Shown: positions 10,594-23,206, counted from the first letter of the stretch. The stretch is 64,000 nt of DNA from Aeromonadales bacterium (GCA_012518835.1 JAAYRH010000033.1:31695-95694); one strand, 5' to 3'. The notes: generated from the sequence alone by a model not told the origin. Numbers and translations are program-made.

Positions 10594-11943
10594 ATGTGGA
10601 CTATGACCCCTGCAGATATTAAAACTCAACAACAGCAACTAGAACAAGTCATCGCAGAAGCGCTTGAGAGCGCTAAACAACTGGGTGCCGATGCCGCTGA
10701 AATGTCAATTAGTAAGCAAACTGGACTCTCGGTGAATACCCGCAATGGCGAGCTTGAGAATATTGAATTTAACAAAGACGGTGCCTTAGGGATAGCGGTC
10801 TACCAAGATGGTCGTAAAGGTTCGGCATCTACTTCAGATCTAAGGCCTGAGGCGATTACCCGCACCGTAAAAGCGGCGCTGGATATTTCTCGTTATACCA
10901 CCGCCGATCCCTTTGCTGGCTTAGCACCGGCCGATGCTTTAGCTTGGGATGCGCCTGAGTTAGAGCTCTGCTTTCCTCATGAAGTAGCGCCAGAAGAAGG
11001 CGTAGCGCTGGCATTAGCCTGTGAGCGCTCTGCATTAGATAGAGATGTACGGATCAAGCAATCCGATGGGGCGAGTTTCTCGACTAATCTAGGAATAAAA
11101 GTGTATGGCAATAGCCATGGCTTTATTAAAGGTTATGCCGGTAGTCGCTTTGGCATGAGCTGCGTACTGATTGGTGAGCAAGATGGCGATATGCAGCGAG
11201 AGTACGGTTATACTACGGGCAGGCGTTTCACTGATTTATGGACCCCCGAGCAGGTAGCTGACGAAGCGGTGAGCCGTACGCTTGGCCGACTGGGTGCCCG
11301 CAAAATTGGCACCTGCCATGCCCCAGTATTATTTCACCCTGATGTGGCGGCCGGCTTATTTGGCCACTTGGTGATGGCGATCAGTGGCGGTAATTTATAT
11401 CGCCAATCTTCTTTTTTATTAGATGCGCTAGGTACTCAGATTTTTCCTGACTGGCTCAGTATTTATGAGCAACCGCACTTAGAAGGCGGACTCGCCAGCG
11501 CTCCTTTTGATAATGAAGGGGTACGTACTCAAGAACGCTATATTATTGAGCGCGGAGCCTTACAAACCTATTTACTGACCAGCTATGCGGCGCGCAAGTT
11601 AAACATGCCGCTGACCGGTCATGCCGGTGGCATTCATAACTGGAAAGTGAGTGACACTGGCCAAGACTTTAACCAACTATTAAAAATGATGGGTACCGGT
11701 CTGGTGGTGACCGAGATGATGGGGCAGGGCGTGAATATCGTGAACGGCGACTACTCTCGTGGCGCCGCGGGCTTTTGGGTAGAAAATGGTGAAATCGCCT
11801 ATCCAGTAGAAGAAATTACCATCGCCGGTAATTTAAAAACCATGTTTGCTGGAATTCAGGCCATTGGTAATGATATTGAAACCCGCTCTAGCTTACTGAC
11901 CGGTTCGATATTAATTGATGAAATGAAGATCGCCGGGCAATAA
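10594..11943 (+). CDS. pmbA: Metalloprotease PmbA/TldE
   Basis: TRNGELENIEFNKDGALGI, GHAGGIHNW, GDYSRGAAGFWVENGEI motifs. Confidence 0.95.
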   Translation: MWTMTPADIKTQQQQLEQVIAEALESAKQLGADAAEMSISKQTGLSVNTRNGELENIEFNKDGALGIAVYQDGRKGSASTSDLRPEAITRTVKAALDISRYTTADPFAGLAPADALAWDAPELELCFPHEVAPEEGVALALACERSALDRDVRIKQSDGASFSTNLGIKVYGNSHGFIKGYAGSRFGMSCVLIGEQDGDMQREYGYTTGRRFTDLWTPEQVADEAVSRTLGRLGARKIGTCHAPVLFHPDVAAGLFGHLVMAISGGNLYRQSSFLLDALGTQIFPDWLSIYEQPHLEGGLASAPFDNEGVRTQERYIIERGALQTYLLTSYAARKLNMPLTGHAGGIHNWKVSDTGQDFNQLLKMMGTGLVVTEMMGQGVNIVNGDYSRGAAGFWVENGEIAYPVEEITIAGNLKTMFAGIQAIGNDIETRSSLLTGSILIDEMKIAGQ

Positions 11944-11971
11944 CATTTCGCCAGACAGAACCAGCTAAAAC

Positions 11972-12005
11972 AAAAATACCGACTTTATTGAGTCGGTATT
12001 TTTTT
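11972..12005. terminator. Bidirectional intrinsic terminator between pmbA and rapZ
   Basis: AAAAATACCGACTttattGAGTCGGTATTTTTTT between convergent genes. Confidence 0.85.
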
Positions 12006-12026
12006 AGGTGAGTAGCGGGTTAGCGA

Positions 12027-12893
12027 TTAACTTTCGATAGGATTTTTCTCTAAGGTGCGGTGGCGTAATTGCACACTTTTACCCATCTTTTTAAAGGCTT
12101 TCGCGAGTTCTTCAACTAAGTAAACTGAACGGTGTTTGCCGCCAGTACAGCCAATAGCAACGGTAACATAGCTACGATTATTACGCTCAAGGTGGGGCAT
12201 CCAGGTCACCAGTAAGTTTTCTATTTGCCATAAATACTTAGTGACTTCTAGCTGGCTGTTTAGGTAAGTGGCCACCGGTTCATCGGTACCATTAAAGGGT
12301 CTTAATTCGGCAATCCAATGGGGGTTAGGTAAAAAGCGGGCATCAAATACAAAGTCCGCGTCTTGCGAGATACCAAACTTATAACCAAAAGACTCAAATA
12401 CCCAGTTTAGCTCCCGCTCTTTTTTTCCTAAAATGCGTGCCCGAATAATTTCACTGAGATCGTGGATACTGAGATCGGAGGTGTCGATCCGCAGATCGGC
12501 TTCTGAAGACAGTGGAGCCAGTAAGTGGGTTTCTTGGCGAATAGCCTCATCTAACGTCAGGCTAAGTCGTGATAAAGGATGCAAGCGGCGCGTGTCGCCA
12601 AAGCGACGGATCAGGGCGGCATTGTCGGCATCAATAAAAAAGCTCGATAAGCTGACACCTTCCATGTTGCGCACTTGCTCTAAGCACTCGACCAGCTTTT
12701 CAGTACTGTCGGGCAGGTTGCGTACATCAATGCTCACCGCCACTTCGCCGGGTTTATCGCGGCGCATGCTTACCAAATCAGGAAGTAGCTCAACGGGCAA
12801 GTTATCGACACAGTAATAGCCTAAATCTTCCAGTACGCGTAGCGCAACGGTTTTACCTGATCCAGAACGGCCACTGACGATCACCAGCTGCAT
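12027..12893 (-). CDS. rapZ: RNase adapter protein RapZ
   Basis: [28 protein letters not shown] (P-loop), [14 protein letters not shown]. Confidence 0.96.
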   Translation of the reverse strand: MQLVIVSGRSGSGKTVALRVLEDLGYYCVDNLPVELLPDLVSMRRDKPGEVAVSIDVRNLPDSTEKLVECLEQVRNMEGVSLSSFFIDADNAALIRRFGDTRRLHPLSRLSLTLDEAIRQETHLLAPLSSEADLRIDTSDLSIHDLSEIIRARILGKKERELNWVFESFGYKFGISQDADFVFDARFLPNPHWIAELRPFNGTDEPVATYLNSQLEVTKYLWQIENLLVTWMPHLERNNRSYVTVAIGCTGGKHRSVYLVEELAKAFKKMGKSVQLRHRTLEKNPIES

Positions 12894-12903
12894 AACACTC
12901 TCC

Positions 12904-13350
12904 TTAGGAAGAAATCATAATGTCATAAAGCTCGTCATCACTGCGAGCCTGACGTAACTGTTTGCATACTTGTTTATTGCTTAGCTTTTCTGCGATCAAA
13001 GATAAGGTTTTAAGATGCTGCTTACATTCGTTTTCGGGCACCAGCAAGGCAAACACTAAGCCAACAGGTTGGTTATCAATCGCATCAAACTCAACGGGCT
13101 CGGCAAAGGTGAGCAACACCGCGGTAGCTTGGTTATCATCGCTGATCCGGCCATGGGGAATGGCAATGCCATTCCCAATACCGGTGCTGCCCATTTTTTC
13201 TCTTGCCAACAGACAGTCAAATAACTGCTGACTGCTGATATTAAGATGTTGGGCGGCAAGCTCACTGATGATTTCCAGCGCGCGCTTTTTGCTAGTACAG
13301 GACACGGCACTACGGGTGCAGTCTCTGCTTAATATCTCGGCGACTTCCAT
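12904..13350 (-). CDS. ptsN: Nitrogen PTS EIIA component PtsN
   Basis: [16 protein letters not shown] active-site histidine motif; between rapZ and hpf. Confidence 0.95.
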   Translation of the reverse strand: MEVAEILSRDCTRSAVSCTSKKRALEIISELAAQHLNISSQQLFDCLLAREKMGSTGIGNGIAIPHGRISDDNQATAVLLTFAEPVEFDAIDNQPVGLVFALLVPENECKQHLKTLSLIAEKLSNKQVCKQLRQARSDDELYDIMISS

Positions 13351-13352
13351 AG

Positions 13353-13640
13353 TTATTTTTGCTTCAGCTTCTCTTTATGTTTAATGACCTGACGGTCAAG
13401 CTTATCGACTAAGGCGTCGATAGCGGCATACATGTCTTCGTGCTGAGCGGTAGCAAAAATTTCTCCGCCGCTCAGATTGATTTTAGCTTCTGCAATGTGT
13501 TGCAGTTTTTCTATAGTTAATACCACATGGGCATTGGTCATGTTATCGAAGTGACGCTCTAATCGGTCAAATTTCTGGTTCACATAGTCACGCAATGGCG
13601 CTGTGATGTCTACATGATGGCCTGTTAGATTTATTTGCAT
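13353..13640 (-). CDS. hpf: Ribosome hibernation promoting factor HPF
   Basis: MQINLTGHHVDITAPLRDYVNQKF; internal ATG preferred over the track start at 13655. Confidence 0.94.
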   Translation of the reverse strand: MQINLTGHHVDITAPLRDYVNQKFDRLERHFDNMTNAHVVLTIEKLQHIAEAKINLSGGEIFATAQHEDMYAAIDALVDKLDRQVIKHKEKLKQK

Positions 13641-13665
13641 AATGTCTTCCTCCATAATTTGCCTG

Positions 13666-15126
13666 TTAAAACAGTCGCTTGCGTTGGCTGGAGGGCGGAA
13701 TGGCTAACGACTCACGATACTTCGCTATGGTACGTCTTGCCACTTTTATTCCTTGGTCGGCTAAGAGTTGAGCAATTTTATTGTCGCTTAACGGTTTAGC
13801 CGGACTCTCTGCCTCCACCAGCTTGGTGATCAGGGCGCGAATAGCGGTAGATGAACGCTCACCACCGCTATCGGTTGCCACATGACTAGAGAAAAAGTAC
13901 TTGAGTTCAAACACTCCTTTAGGAGTATGCATAAACTTTTGGGTGGTGACCCGAGAAATGGTGGACTCATGCATTTCGACGACTTCTGCAACCTGATTTA
14001 AGACCATCGGTTTCATCGCCTCGGCACCATACTCGAAGAATGCCTGTTGTTGGTCAACAATACAATTAGCCACCTTAAGTAGCGTCTCATTTCTGCTTTC
14101 TAGGCTTTTAATAAACCATTTAGCATCTTGTAAATGGCTACGGATAAACTGGCCATCACTGCTGCTTTTAGTGTGTGACGCCATATTAGCATAAGTTTGG
14201 TTCAGTCGAACTTTAGGCATGGACTCCAGGTTGAGCTCCGCTACCCAGCGTCCGTGGCGCTTAGTTACAAACACATCGGGGATTACATAGTGAGCGCTGG
14301 TTTGTAAAATGCTACGCCCTGGCCTAGGTTCCAGCTGCTGGATTAGCTCTAGTACCGATCTGAGCTCCGCTTCTTTAAGTTTAGTGCTACGTTGCAGAGT
14401 GCGGTAATCGCGATTGCCGAGTAAGTCTAGATGGTGCTCTATGATCTGTTGTGCTTGGGCGCGCCACGGGGTCTCTGTGGGCAGTGCTGCTAACTGGATG
14501 AGCAAGCACTCTTGTACACTGCGCGCGGCCACACCCAGTGGATCAAAGTGCTGAATACGCTTGAGTACAGCTTCTACTTCGTCCGCTTCAATGGTTTGGC
14601 TACCGCCATCCACCGAGTTAAGTAACTGCTCTATGGTGAGGCTGAGGTAGCCTGCCTCATCGATGGCGTCGATGATGGCAGTCGCAATCGCTTGATCTGT
14701 ATCACTAAAGGGCGTGAGCTGCATTTGCCATAATAAATAGTCTTGCAAGGTTTCGGTGGTCTCGCCTTGATACACCACATCTTCCATACCCTCTGGTAAG
14801 CCGGCACTACCGCTACCGCCGGCAGAGGCGGTATATATTTCATCCCAGTGAGTATCCATCGGTAAGTCGTTGGATAACTGGTTTTTTTCCATCGCGGTAT
14901 CGGCACCCATTTGATCCGTCAGTTGCGGATCTTCAGTGGATGTATGCTCGGCATCGGTTGTTTCAGACTCAGGCTCTTCTTGCTCAAGCAAAGGATTACT
15001 ATCCAGTGCTAACTGTATTTCTTGTTGCAGCTCTAAACTCGACAATTGCAGTAGACGAATCGCCTGCTGCAATTGCGGGGTCATAGTGAGTTGTTGCCCA
15101 ATACGTAACTGAAGAGTTGGCTTCAT
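13666..15126 (-). CDS. rpoN: RNA polymerase sigma-54 factor
   Basis: [37 protein letters not shown]; RpoN box [10 protein letters not shown]. Confidence 0.97.
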   Translation of the reverse strand: MKPTLQLRIGQQLTMTPQLQQAIRLLQLSSLELQQEIQLALDSNPLLEQEEPESETTDAEHTSTEDPQLTDQMGADTAMEKNQLSNDLPMDTHWDEIYTASAGGSGSAGLPEGMEDVVYQGETTETLQDYLLWQMQLTPFSDTDQAIATAIIDAIDEAGYLSLTIEQLLNSVDGGSQTIEADEVEAVLKRIQHFDPLGVAARSVQECLLIQLAALPTETPWRAQAQQIIEHHLDLLGNRDYRTLQRSTKLKEAELRSVLELIQQLEPRPGRSILQTSAHYVIPDVFVTKRHGRWVAELNLESMPKVRLNQTYANMASHTKSSSDGQFIRSHLQDAKWFIKSLESRNETLLKVANCIVDQQQAFFEYGAEAMKPMVLNQVAEVVEMHESTISRVTTQKFMHTPKGVFELKYFFSSHVATDSGGERSSTAIRALITKLVEAESPAKPLSDNKIAQLLADQGIKVARRTIAKYRESLAIPPSSQRKRLF

Positions 15127-15175
15127 CGTTGAAAAAGTCCTTCCATGTCAACCATAGGCAATATCGTCAAGCCAG

Positions 15176-15901
15176 TTAGAGACTGAATTGCTCGCCAAGA
15201 TAGACTTTTTTGACTTGTTCGTTGGCCAATATTTCGGTTGGGGTGCCGGCGGCAATACCATGCCCTTGACTGACGATATAAGCTTGTTCGCATACGTCCA
15301 GTGTATCACGAACGTTATGGTCGGTAATTAGCACCCCTAATCCCCGATCTCTGAGGTGTAAAATAATCTTTTTAATATCAAGCACCGAAATAGGATCGAC
15401 TCCGGCAAAAGGCTCATCTAGCAAAATAAAACGCGGGTTTGCCGATAAGGCGCGGGCAATTTCTACTCGCCGGCGCTCACCGCCCGATAAGCTTTGACCG
15501 CTATTATTACGAATATGGGTGATATTAAATTCATCGAGCAGGCGCTCTAGCTCTTCTTCTCGGCCGCCAGCGTCTAAGTCTTTTCGGGTCTCTAACACTG
15601 CTAATAGATTATCGGCGACACTTAGGCGGCGAAAAATAGAGGCTTCTTGTGGCAAGTAGCCAATTCCTGCGCGGGCCCTAAGGTGCATGGGCTGATGACT
15701 AATATCTTGGCCATCGATGGTGATAGAGCCTGCATCGCGCTGTACTAGGCCGACAATCATATAAAACGAGGTGGTTTTACCAGCACCATTTGGGCCAAGC
15801 AGGCCGACTATTTGCCCTGTTTTGACGGTGATGCTCACATCGGCGACCACCATGCGTCCTTTATAGCTCTTTTGCAGCCCGGTTGCTTCCAGTGTGCCCA
15901 T
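15176..15901 (-). CDS. lptB: LPS export ABC transporter ATPase LptB
   Basis: Walker [17 protein letters not shown], signature [16 protein letters not shown]. Confidence 0.97.
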   Translation of the reverse strand: MGTLEATGLQKSYKGRMVVADVSITVKTGQIVGLLGPNGAGKTTSFYMIVGLVQRDAGSITIDGQDISHQPMHLRARAGIGYLPQEASIFRRLSVADNLLAVLETRKDLDAGGREEELERLLDEFNITHIRNNSGQSLSGGERRRVEIARALSANPRFILLDEPFAGVDPISVLDIKKIILHLRDRGLGVLITDHNVRDTLDVCEQAYIVSQGHGIAAGTPTEILANEQVKKVYLGEQFSL

Positions 15902-15903
15902 GA

Positions 15904-16434
15904 TCAGTTATTCGCCTTATCGTTATTCATATTCTGCAGCTGTTCGGGCAAGAAAGTAGTGGTGACTCTATCTTTACCCCCTTGGCTTTGCGCTTCCATT
16001 TGTTCCTTGTCAACAAAGTAGCGAATGCGATAACCGGTCACGACATTGTCATTTTGTTTTACTTCGGCATTGTTAAGCAGCGTGATAGTACGATTTTTAA
16101 TATCGTAATTAATTTGTTGGGCACGGGCGTTAATTGGCTGGCCGCTATCCAAGATTTGGTAATAGGTAGCAGGCGAACCATAGGCGGTCATAGACTGCAA
16201 GCCTTTGTCATCACGGGTCACTACCAGCTTATTTGCCCTCAAATCCATGGTGCCTTGCTTAACCACCACCCGGTCGCTAAAGGTGACTTTGTTTTCCGCC
16301 AACTCTACAAGCTGACGGTCTGCGTCTATAGTGACGGGCTGACTATAATCAGCTTGCTTAGCGTAGGCGGAACTAAAAGCGAGTGCCATTAGGCTACCCA
16401 TGCTAAGGAGTAAAGTACGTTGCCTGGGTCTCAT
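15904..16434 (-). CDS. lptA: LPS periplasmic transport protein LptA
   Basis: Signal peptide [66 protein letters not shown]. Start chosen at codon 10 of the track ORF. Confidence 0.9.
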   Translation of the reverse strand: MRPRQRTLLLSMGSLMALAFSSAYAKQADYSQPVTIDADRQLVELAENKVTFSDRVVVKQGTMDLRANKLVVTRDDKGLQSMTAYGSPATYYQILDSGQPINARAQQINYDIKNRTITLLNNAEVKQNDNVVTGYRIRYFVDKEQMEAQSQGGKDRVTTTFLPEQLQNMNNDKANN

Positions 16435-16951
16435 GCAATAATTCCACCGTTTGTTGTTCAATGTTGCCTAAGAGTCCTTGGCCATGGGCCTCATATTCGG
16501 GACTCGTTAACTGTACTGCTTGGTTAGAGCGTAGCTGGTTATTAATAAAGTCGAGCTCTAGATATTCGGTAAGTAGCTTATGCACTACCGCATCGGGCTG
16601 TAATCCCTTACCCACTACATTACCATTAAGTACCGCATTATCATTAGTATTGAGAATGCCCTCGTCGCTGCTTAATCGCCACTGGGGTTGACCATCAGGA
16701 GAGTAGAGTAGCATAACGGGCTTTTCTACTAAGGTCATCGCGAGTGGTTCATAGTATTCGGCGTAATCCGCCTCTAAGCCTCGGTAGGGCAGCCCTAGCG
16801 TGTTATATTGCACACTACGCAGATTGACGGCGGTAAAATCCGGTTGATAATCTTGCTCATTAGCGGGTAGCTGGCTGCTGGGTTTAAACCACTGCCAAGT
16901 GATCAGTGCGAGTAAAAACAAGCCACCAAACCACCAAGTTTGTCGGCTCAT
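16403..16951 (-). CDS. lptC: LPS export protein LptC
   Basis: Single N-terminal TM helix, 182 aa, between kdsC and lptA. Confidence 0.9.
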   Translation of the reverse strand: MSRQTWWFGGLFLLALITWQWFKPSSQLPANEQDYQPDFTAVNLRSVQYNTLGLPYRGLEADYAEYYEPLAMTLVEKPVMLLYSPDGQPQWRLSSDEGILNTNDNAVLNGNVVGKGLQPDAVVHKLLTEYLELDFINNQLRSNQAVQLTSPEYEAHGQGLLGNIEQQTVELLHETQATYFTP

Positions 16952-17499
16952 ACACTCATTCCTTGGGCTTGCTCAAGCTCGCCGCGCGCTGCTAATAACA
17001 GATCACATAGCTCACGTACCGCACCGTAACCGCCGTTAAGCTGAGTAGTATAGGCGGCTTGCTGGCGGACCAGCGGATGGGCATCGGCCACCGCGACTCC
17101 TAAGCCACAATCGAGCATGACGGGTAAGTCCACCACGTCGTCGCCAATATAGGCCACCTGCTGGGGTGATAGGTGTAAGGTGTTTAATAAAGTGTGGTAG
17201 CTGTGCATTTTATCACTTTGGCCTTGATAGACATGACGAACTCCTAAGGCGGCCATGCGATCGCTGACAATGCGCGACTCGCGACCGGTAATAATAGCCA
17301 CTTCGATGCCCGCGTTTAATAGGGCTCTCATGCCAAAGCCATCTTTGGTATTAAAGGTTTTATATTCTTCGCCTGCATTGCCTAAATAAATCAGCCCATC
17401 GGAGAGGACGCCATCCACATCGCAAATCAGCAGCTGAGTTTGCGCGAGTTGTTGCCATACACGGGCGGTAATAGGGCCATATAAACTGGATAATTCCAT
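16948..17499 (-). CDS. kdsC: 3-deoxy-D-manno-octulosonate 8-phosphate phosphatase KdsC
   Basis: LLICDVDGVLSDGLIYLGNAGEEYKTFNTKDGFGMRAL HAD motif. Confidence 0.96.
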   Translation of the reverse strand: MELSSLYGPITARVWQQLAQTQLLICDVDGVLSDGLIYLGNAGEEYKTFNTKDGFGMRALLNAGIEVAIITGRESRIVSDRMAALGVRHVYQGQSDKMHSYHTLLNTLHLSPQQVAYIGDDVVDLPVMLDCGLGVAVADAHPLVRQQAAYTTQLNGGYGAVRELCDLLLAARGELEQAQGMSV

Positions 17500-18473
17500 T
17501 AAATCACTCCTGCTAATAACAAATCGTGCATATTAAAAGCGCCAACAGGATGGTTTTTTTCATCAACCACTAATAAGCCGCTGATTTTTTTCTCTTCCAT
17601 TAAATGCACCGCTTGTGCAGCGAGCATGGTTGCAGGCACGGTAGTGCAATGAGGAGTCATTACTTGAGCGATGGTAGCGCGGTGCACATCTACTTTTTGA
17701 TCGAGGGTGCGGCGTAAGTCACCATCGGTATAAATACCCACTAGTTGATTATCGTGGTTGACTACCCCGGTAAAGCCAAGTCCCGTGCGGCCAATCTCGG
17801 TCAAGGCATCAATAATTAAGGTATTAAGCCCCACACTAGGTACTTTTTCGCCTTGATGCATTAAATCCCCGACCCGTAATAATAACCGCTTTCCTAACGC
17901 ACCGCCGGGGTGGCTGAGTGCAAAATCGTCGGCTGTAAAACCGCGCGCTTCCAGTAATGAAACCGCCAAGGCATCACCCATGACCAGAGCTGCTGTGGTG
18001 CTGGCGGTGGGCGCTAAGCCGAGGGGGCAAGCTTCTTGTTCAACGTGAGTACATAGATGCACCTTGGCTTCGCGCGCCATGGTAGAAGCCGGGTTGCCAG
18101 TCAAACAAATAAGAGGAATGCCGCGGCGTTTGAGTACCGGCAGTAAAGCAATAATTTCATGGCTTTCTCCGGAATTAGACAAGGCCAATACCACATCGTC
18201 TTTGCCGATCATGCCTAAATCGCCATGGCTGGCTTCTCCGGGATGAATAAAAAAAGCGGGGGTACCGGTGCTGGCTAAAGTGGCCGCTATTTTATGGGCA
18301 ATATGCCCAGATTTCCCCATGCCAGTGACCACTACTTTGCCCGAGCAGTGAAACATTAGCTGACAAGCTTCGTTAAAGTTGACATCTAGATATTGATATA
18401 AACCTTCAATAGCGGCCTTTTCAATGTCTAATACGCGATGGGCAGTTACTCGATAGTCAAATTCAGTGCTCAT
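17499..18473 (-). CDS. kdsD: Arabinose-5-phosphate isomerase KdsD (SIS + CBS domains)
   Basis: GMGKSGHIAHKIAATLASTGTPAFFIHPGEASHGDLGM; start set at MSTEFDYRVTA. Confidence 0.95.
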   Translation of the reverse strand: MSTEFDYRVTAHRVLDIEKAAIEGLYQYLDVNFNEACQLMFHCSGKVVVTGMGKSGHIAHKIAATLASTGTPAFFIHPGEASHGDLGMIGKDDVVLALSNSGESHEIIALLPVLKRRGIPLICLTGNPASTMAREAKVHLCTHVEQEACPLGLAPTASTTAALVMGDALAVSLLEARGFTADDFALSHPGGALGKRLLLRVGDLMHQGEKVPSVGLNTLIIDALTEIGRTGLGFTGVVNHDNQLVGIYTDGDLRRTLDQKVDVHRATIAQVMTPHCTTVPATMLAAQAVHLMEEKKISGLLVVDEKNHPVGAFNMHDLLLAGVI

Positions 18474-18634
18474 TATCTTCTCCATGGCAGTGGCGGCGCC
18501 ATTATAGAAAAGCTGACGTCGATATGCGACCAAAGAAACGGTGCTGTCATAGGATAACCTAGGACTTCAGCGCTTTTGAGTTGCCCATTGTAGGCGGAAC
18601 TCATACAATTCCTTCTTTTAATTGGGGAATCAGT

Positions 18635-19435
18635 TTGAGCCAGAACCTTGTTGAAATAAGGGATCTTTGCTTTGGCCATGGTGATCGCGTCTTGTATGAT
18701 CGCATTAACCTAGCGATCCCTAAAGGTAAAATTACTGCCATCATGGGGCCAAGTGGCATAGGTAAAACCACTATGCTGCGCTTGATAGGCGGTCAAATAA
18801 AACCACACAGTGGTGATATCTTATTTGATGGGCACTCCATTCCTAATATTAGCCGTGGACAACTTTATAAGTTGCGCCAACGCATGGGTATGCTCTTTCA
18901 AAGTGGGGCTTTATTTACTGGCTTATCAGTATTTGAAAACGTGGCGTTTCCGCTGCGCGAATACAGCGGTTGGCCAGAAGAGATGATCCGCACCATGGTG
19001 ATGATGAAGCTTGAAGCGGTAGGGTTGCGCGGCGCTGCTGAGCTGATGCCTGCGGAGCTGTCAGGCGGTATGGCGCGACGCGCAGCACTGGCTAGAGCCA
19101 TCGCCCAAGATCCAGAATTAATCATGTATGATGAGCCTTTCGCCGGCCAAGATCCCATTAGTATGGCAGTGCTGGTGAAACTTATTGCCGAGCTTAATAA
19201 GGCACAAGGGCTGACATCCATTGTGGTGACTCATGACGTAGACGAAGTGATGAGCATTGCGGATTATGCCTATGTGATTGCCAATAAGAAGGTAATAGCC
19301 GCCGGCACGCCCGAAGAGCTGAGAAATAACACTGATGCGCAATTGGTGCAATTTTTAGAGGGGCACGCAGATGGGCCGGTGCCTTTTCACTATCCTGCCC
19401 CCTCATTTAGGGAGTCGTTAGCCAATGTTGATTGA
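18635..19435 (+). CDS. mlaF: Phospholipid transport ABC ATP-binding protein MlaF; probable TTG start
   Basis: [30 protein letters not shown]-like GGGGAA just upstream of TTG giving [11 protein letters not shown]. Confidence 0.94.
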   Translation: MSQNLVEIRDLCFGHGDRVLYDRINLAIPKGKITAIMGPSGIGKTTMLRLIGGQIKPHSGDILFDGHSIPNISRGQLYKLRQRMGMLFQSGALFTGLSVFENVAFPLREYSGWPEEMIRTMVMMKLEAVGLRGAAELMPAELSGGMARRAALARAIAQDPELIMYDEPFAGQDPISMAVLVKLIAELNKAQGLTSIVVTHDVDEVMSIADYAYVIANKKVIAAGTPEELRNNTDAQLVQFLEGHADGPVPFHYPAPSFRESLANVD

Positions 19436-20204
19436 TGGAATAGGGCGACTAGGGCGAAAGGGTGTGGCGAGTCTGACGGCCGGTGGTCGGGCCGGCATCA
19501 TGTTAATGCATGCCCTAATAGGACGCCCACAGCCGAGAAAACATTTTCCTTTATTAGTAGAGCAGCTCTATGTAGTGGGTGTGCAATCGATAGCCATTAT
19601 TTTGGTGTCAGGCATTTTCATCGGTATGGTGCTGGCGCTGCAAGGCTACAACGTCTTAGTTGATTTTGGCGCCGAAGGCATGTTGGGACCACTAGTTTCC
19701 TTATCTTTACTGCGAGAGCTAGGCCCGGTCGTAACCGGTTTGTTATTTGCCGGCCGCGCCGGCTCGGCTCTTACTGCTGAGCTGGGCTTAATGAAAGCCA
19801 CCGAGCAGCTGTCGAGTCTAGAAATGATGGGGGTCGATCCTTTGCGTCGTGTAGTGGCGCCACGTTTTTGGGCAGGCCTAATTAGCATGCCGCTGCTTGC
19901 GCTGATGTTCAGCCTAGTGGGTATTTGGGGCGCTAAATTAGTGGGCGTCGATTGGCTGGGGGTCGATGCTGGCGGATTTTGGTCAGCGATGCAGGCGGCG
20001 GTTGAATTTAAGCAAGACATCATGCAGGGTTTTGTAAAGAGCGTGGTGTTTGCCTTAGTAGTCACTTGGATTGCCCTGTTTAACGGTTTTGATGCTAAGC
20101 CCACAGCGGCTGGGATCAGTCAGGCCACGACGCGTACCGTGGTTCATTCTTCTTTAGCGGTCTTAGGGCTCGACTTTGTCCTCACCGTGGTTATGTTTGG
20201 GTAA
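19425..20204 (+). CDS. mlaE: Phospholipid transport permease MlaE
   Basis: [31 protein letters not shown]. Confidence 0.96.
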   Translation: MLIDGIGRLGRKGVASLTAGGRAGIMLMHALIGRPQPRKHFPLLVEQLYVVGVQSIAIILVSGIFIGMVLALQGYNVLVDFGAEGMLGPLVSLSLLRELGPVVTGLLFAGRAGSALTAELGLMKATEQLSSLEMMGVDPLRRVVAPRFWAGLISMPLLALMFSLVGIWGAKLVGVDWLGVDAGGFWSAMQAAVEFKQDIMQGFVKSVVFALVVTWIALFNGFDAKPTAAGISQATTRTVVHSSLAVLGLDFVLTVVMFG

Positions 20205-20684
20205 ATGACGATGAAATACAGCAAGTTAGAGTTCAGTGTGGGCTGCTTTATGTTGGCCGGTATCGGCGCCTTATTGTTGCTGGCGTTTAAAGTAGCGGGA
20301 GTGAATGTTAAGGGGCAAGGAGAAAGCTATACCCTCTATGCGAAGTTCGATAACATCGGCGGCCTAAAAGTACGCTCGCCCATTAAAGTTGGCGGAGTCG
20401 TGGTAGGGCGAGTGAGTGATATTACCCTCGATGAAAACGAACAAATCCCAGTAGTGACATTAACAGTCAGTCGCAGTGCCGGTGAATTAGCCGAAAGCAC
20501 CACCGCTGCTATCCAAACCTCCGGTCTCTTAGGTGAGCAGTATCTAGGGTTGTCGCCAGGCTTTGTTGATGAAGAGATGGGCATTGGTATTTTGGCTGAC
20601 GGCGATACTATCACTGACACCCAATCGGCACTGGTGTTAGAAGAATTAATTGGCAAGTTTATTTATTCTATCGGCGACAAATAA
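20205..20684 (+). CDS. mlaD: MlaD, MCE-domain substrate-binding protein
   Basis: Single MCE domain, YAKFDNIGGLKVRSPIKVGGVVVGRV, GLLGEQYLGLSPG. Confidence 0.95.
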   Translation: MTMKYSKLEFSVGCFMLAGIGALLLLAFKVAGVNVKGQGESYTLYAKFDNIGGLKVRSPIKVGGVVVGRVSDITLDENEQIPVVTLTVSRSAGELAESTTAAIQTSGLLGEQYLGLSPGFVDEEMGIGILADGDTITDTQSALVLEELIGKFIYSIGDK

Positions 20685-20709
20685 GTCGCCTCCTTGTTAG
20701 GAGCTCATA

Positions 20710-21348
20710 ATGAAAAAATTATTGATGTCAGGGCTGTTGTTAATGGCAACCAGCTGGGTACCGGCCGCAGTAGCGGTGCCATTAGATGATCCTTATCAAC
20801 TAATGAACGAGGTGGCTAATAACACCTTCGAACGTTTAAATAACGAACAATCTAAAATTAAAGCCGATCCTAAATATTTACGTGAAATTGTTGAAGACGA
20901 AATGTTACCAGCGGTAGATGTGCGCTTTACTGCATTTCGGGTTATTGGTAAGCAGCTAAATAACACCACACCAGAACAACGCGATGCTTTTGTGAATGCT
21001 TTTAGCGATTACTTAGTCGTGACTTATGCTGACGCACTGGCCGCTTATGATGAGCAAACCATCAAGATTGGCAGTGGCAAAGTAGCTAACGATGCTAAGC
21101 TGGTATCGATCCCAGTGACGGTACTTGAGCCTAACAAGCCGGCTATCGATTTAGAGTTTAAGCTGCGCAAAAATAGCCGTACTGGCGAGTGGAAAGTATT
21201 CGACATGATTGCGGAAGGGATCAGCTTGCTCTCGGCGAAACAGTCAGAGTTAAGTGGTTTAATTCGTCAAAAAGGTATTGATAAAGTTACCCAAGACTTA
21301 CAAGCACATACTAAAAAGCCAGTAACACCACTGGAAAGAAAAGAATGA
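20710..21348 (+). CDS. mlaC: Periplasmic phospholipid-binding protein MlaC
   Basis: Signal peptide, Tol-Ttg2 family motifs EWKVFDMIAEGISLLSAKQSEL. Confidence 0.94.
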   Translation: MKKLLMSGLLLMATSWVPAAVAVPLDDPYQLMNEVANNTFERLNNEQSKIKADPKYLREIVEDEMLPAVDVRFTAFRVIGKQLNNTTPEQRDAFVNAFSDYLVVTYADALAAYDEQTIKIGSGKVANDAKLVSIPVTVLEPNKPAIDLEFKLRKNSRTGEWKVFDMIAEGISLLSAKQSELSGLIRQKGIDKVTQDLQAHTKKPVTPLERKE

Positions 21349-21638
21349 AACTCAGCCGCGCACTCACCCGAGAACATCTAAGTGCCTATTGGGCGGAGCG
21401 CGAGGCGCTGTTTGCCCATCGGCAGGCAGACTTAAGTGATTTGTCGCAATTAGACTCCATTGGCTTAGCCTTTTTGGTGCAATGGAGTCAGGCGCTGGGA
21501 GCAGAGCAAGGACCGCTGACCCTGCTGTCACCGCCGCCAAGCTTTAAGCCCCTAGCCGCCTTATATGGCGTGGGTGCTTATTTTGAATTAAATGATACTA
21601 AGGCTGGGAGCCATCATGGATTTGAATGCACAAGTTGA
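21345..21638 (+). CDS. mlaB: STAS-domain protein MlaB
   Basis: DLSQLDSIGLAFLVQW STAS motif; position after mlaC. Confidence 0.88.
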   Translation: MKLSRALTREHLSAYWAEREALFAHRQADLSDLSQLDSIGLAFLVQWSQALGAEQGPLTLLSPPPSFKPLAALYGVGAYFELNDTKAGSHHGFECTS

Positions 21639-21876
21639 AAAACTAATACGAGATACGCTGGCGTTAGAAGAAATTTATGTCAAAAGTGAAGGCACCCATG
21701 TGCAAGTCATCGCTGTTTCTGCTGAGTTTACTGAGCTAAGCCGATTAAAGCGCGAGCAGGCGGTTAAGCGGCCTTTAGCAGATCTAATCGCTGATAATAC
21801 CATTCATGCTTTGACCGTAAAAACCTTTACTCCTGAACAGTGGGTTCGCGAGCGCAAATTTATAATGCCTTCCTAA
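21616..21876 (+). CDS. ibaG: BolA family protein IbaG
   Basis: MDLNAQVEKLIRDTLALEEIYVKSEGTHVQVIAVS; between mlaB and murA. Confidence 0.92.
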   Translation: MDLNAQVEKLIRDTLALEEIYVKSEGTHVQVIAVSAEFTELSRLKREQAVKRPLADLIADNTIHALTVKTFTPEQWVRERKFIMPS

Positions 21877-23145
<1,269 letters not shown>

Positions 23146-23173
23146 AATCTCGCTGTAAGCGATCAGAGAAAAT

Positions 23174-23206
23174 AAAAAGCCCAGATGCAGTGCATCTGGG
23201 CTTTTT
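23174..23206. terminator. Bidirectional terminator between murA and degS
   Basis: AAAAAGCCCAGATGCAGTGCATCTGGGCTTTTT dyad between convergent genes. Confidence 0.88.
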
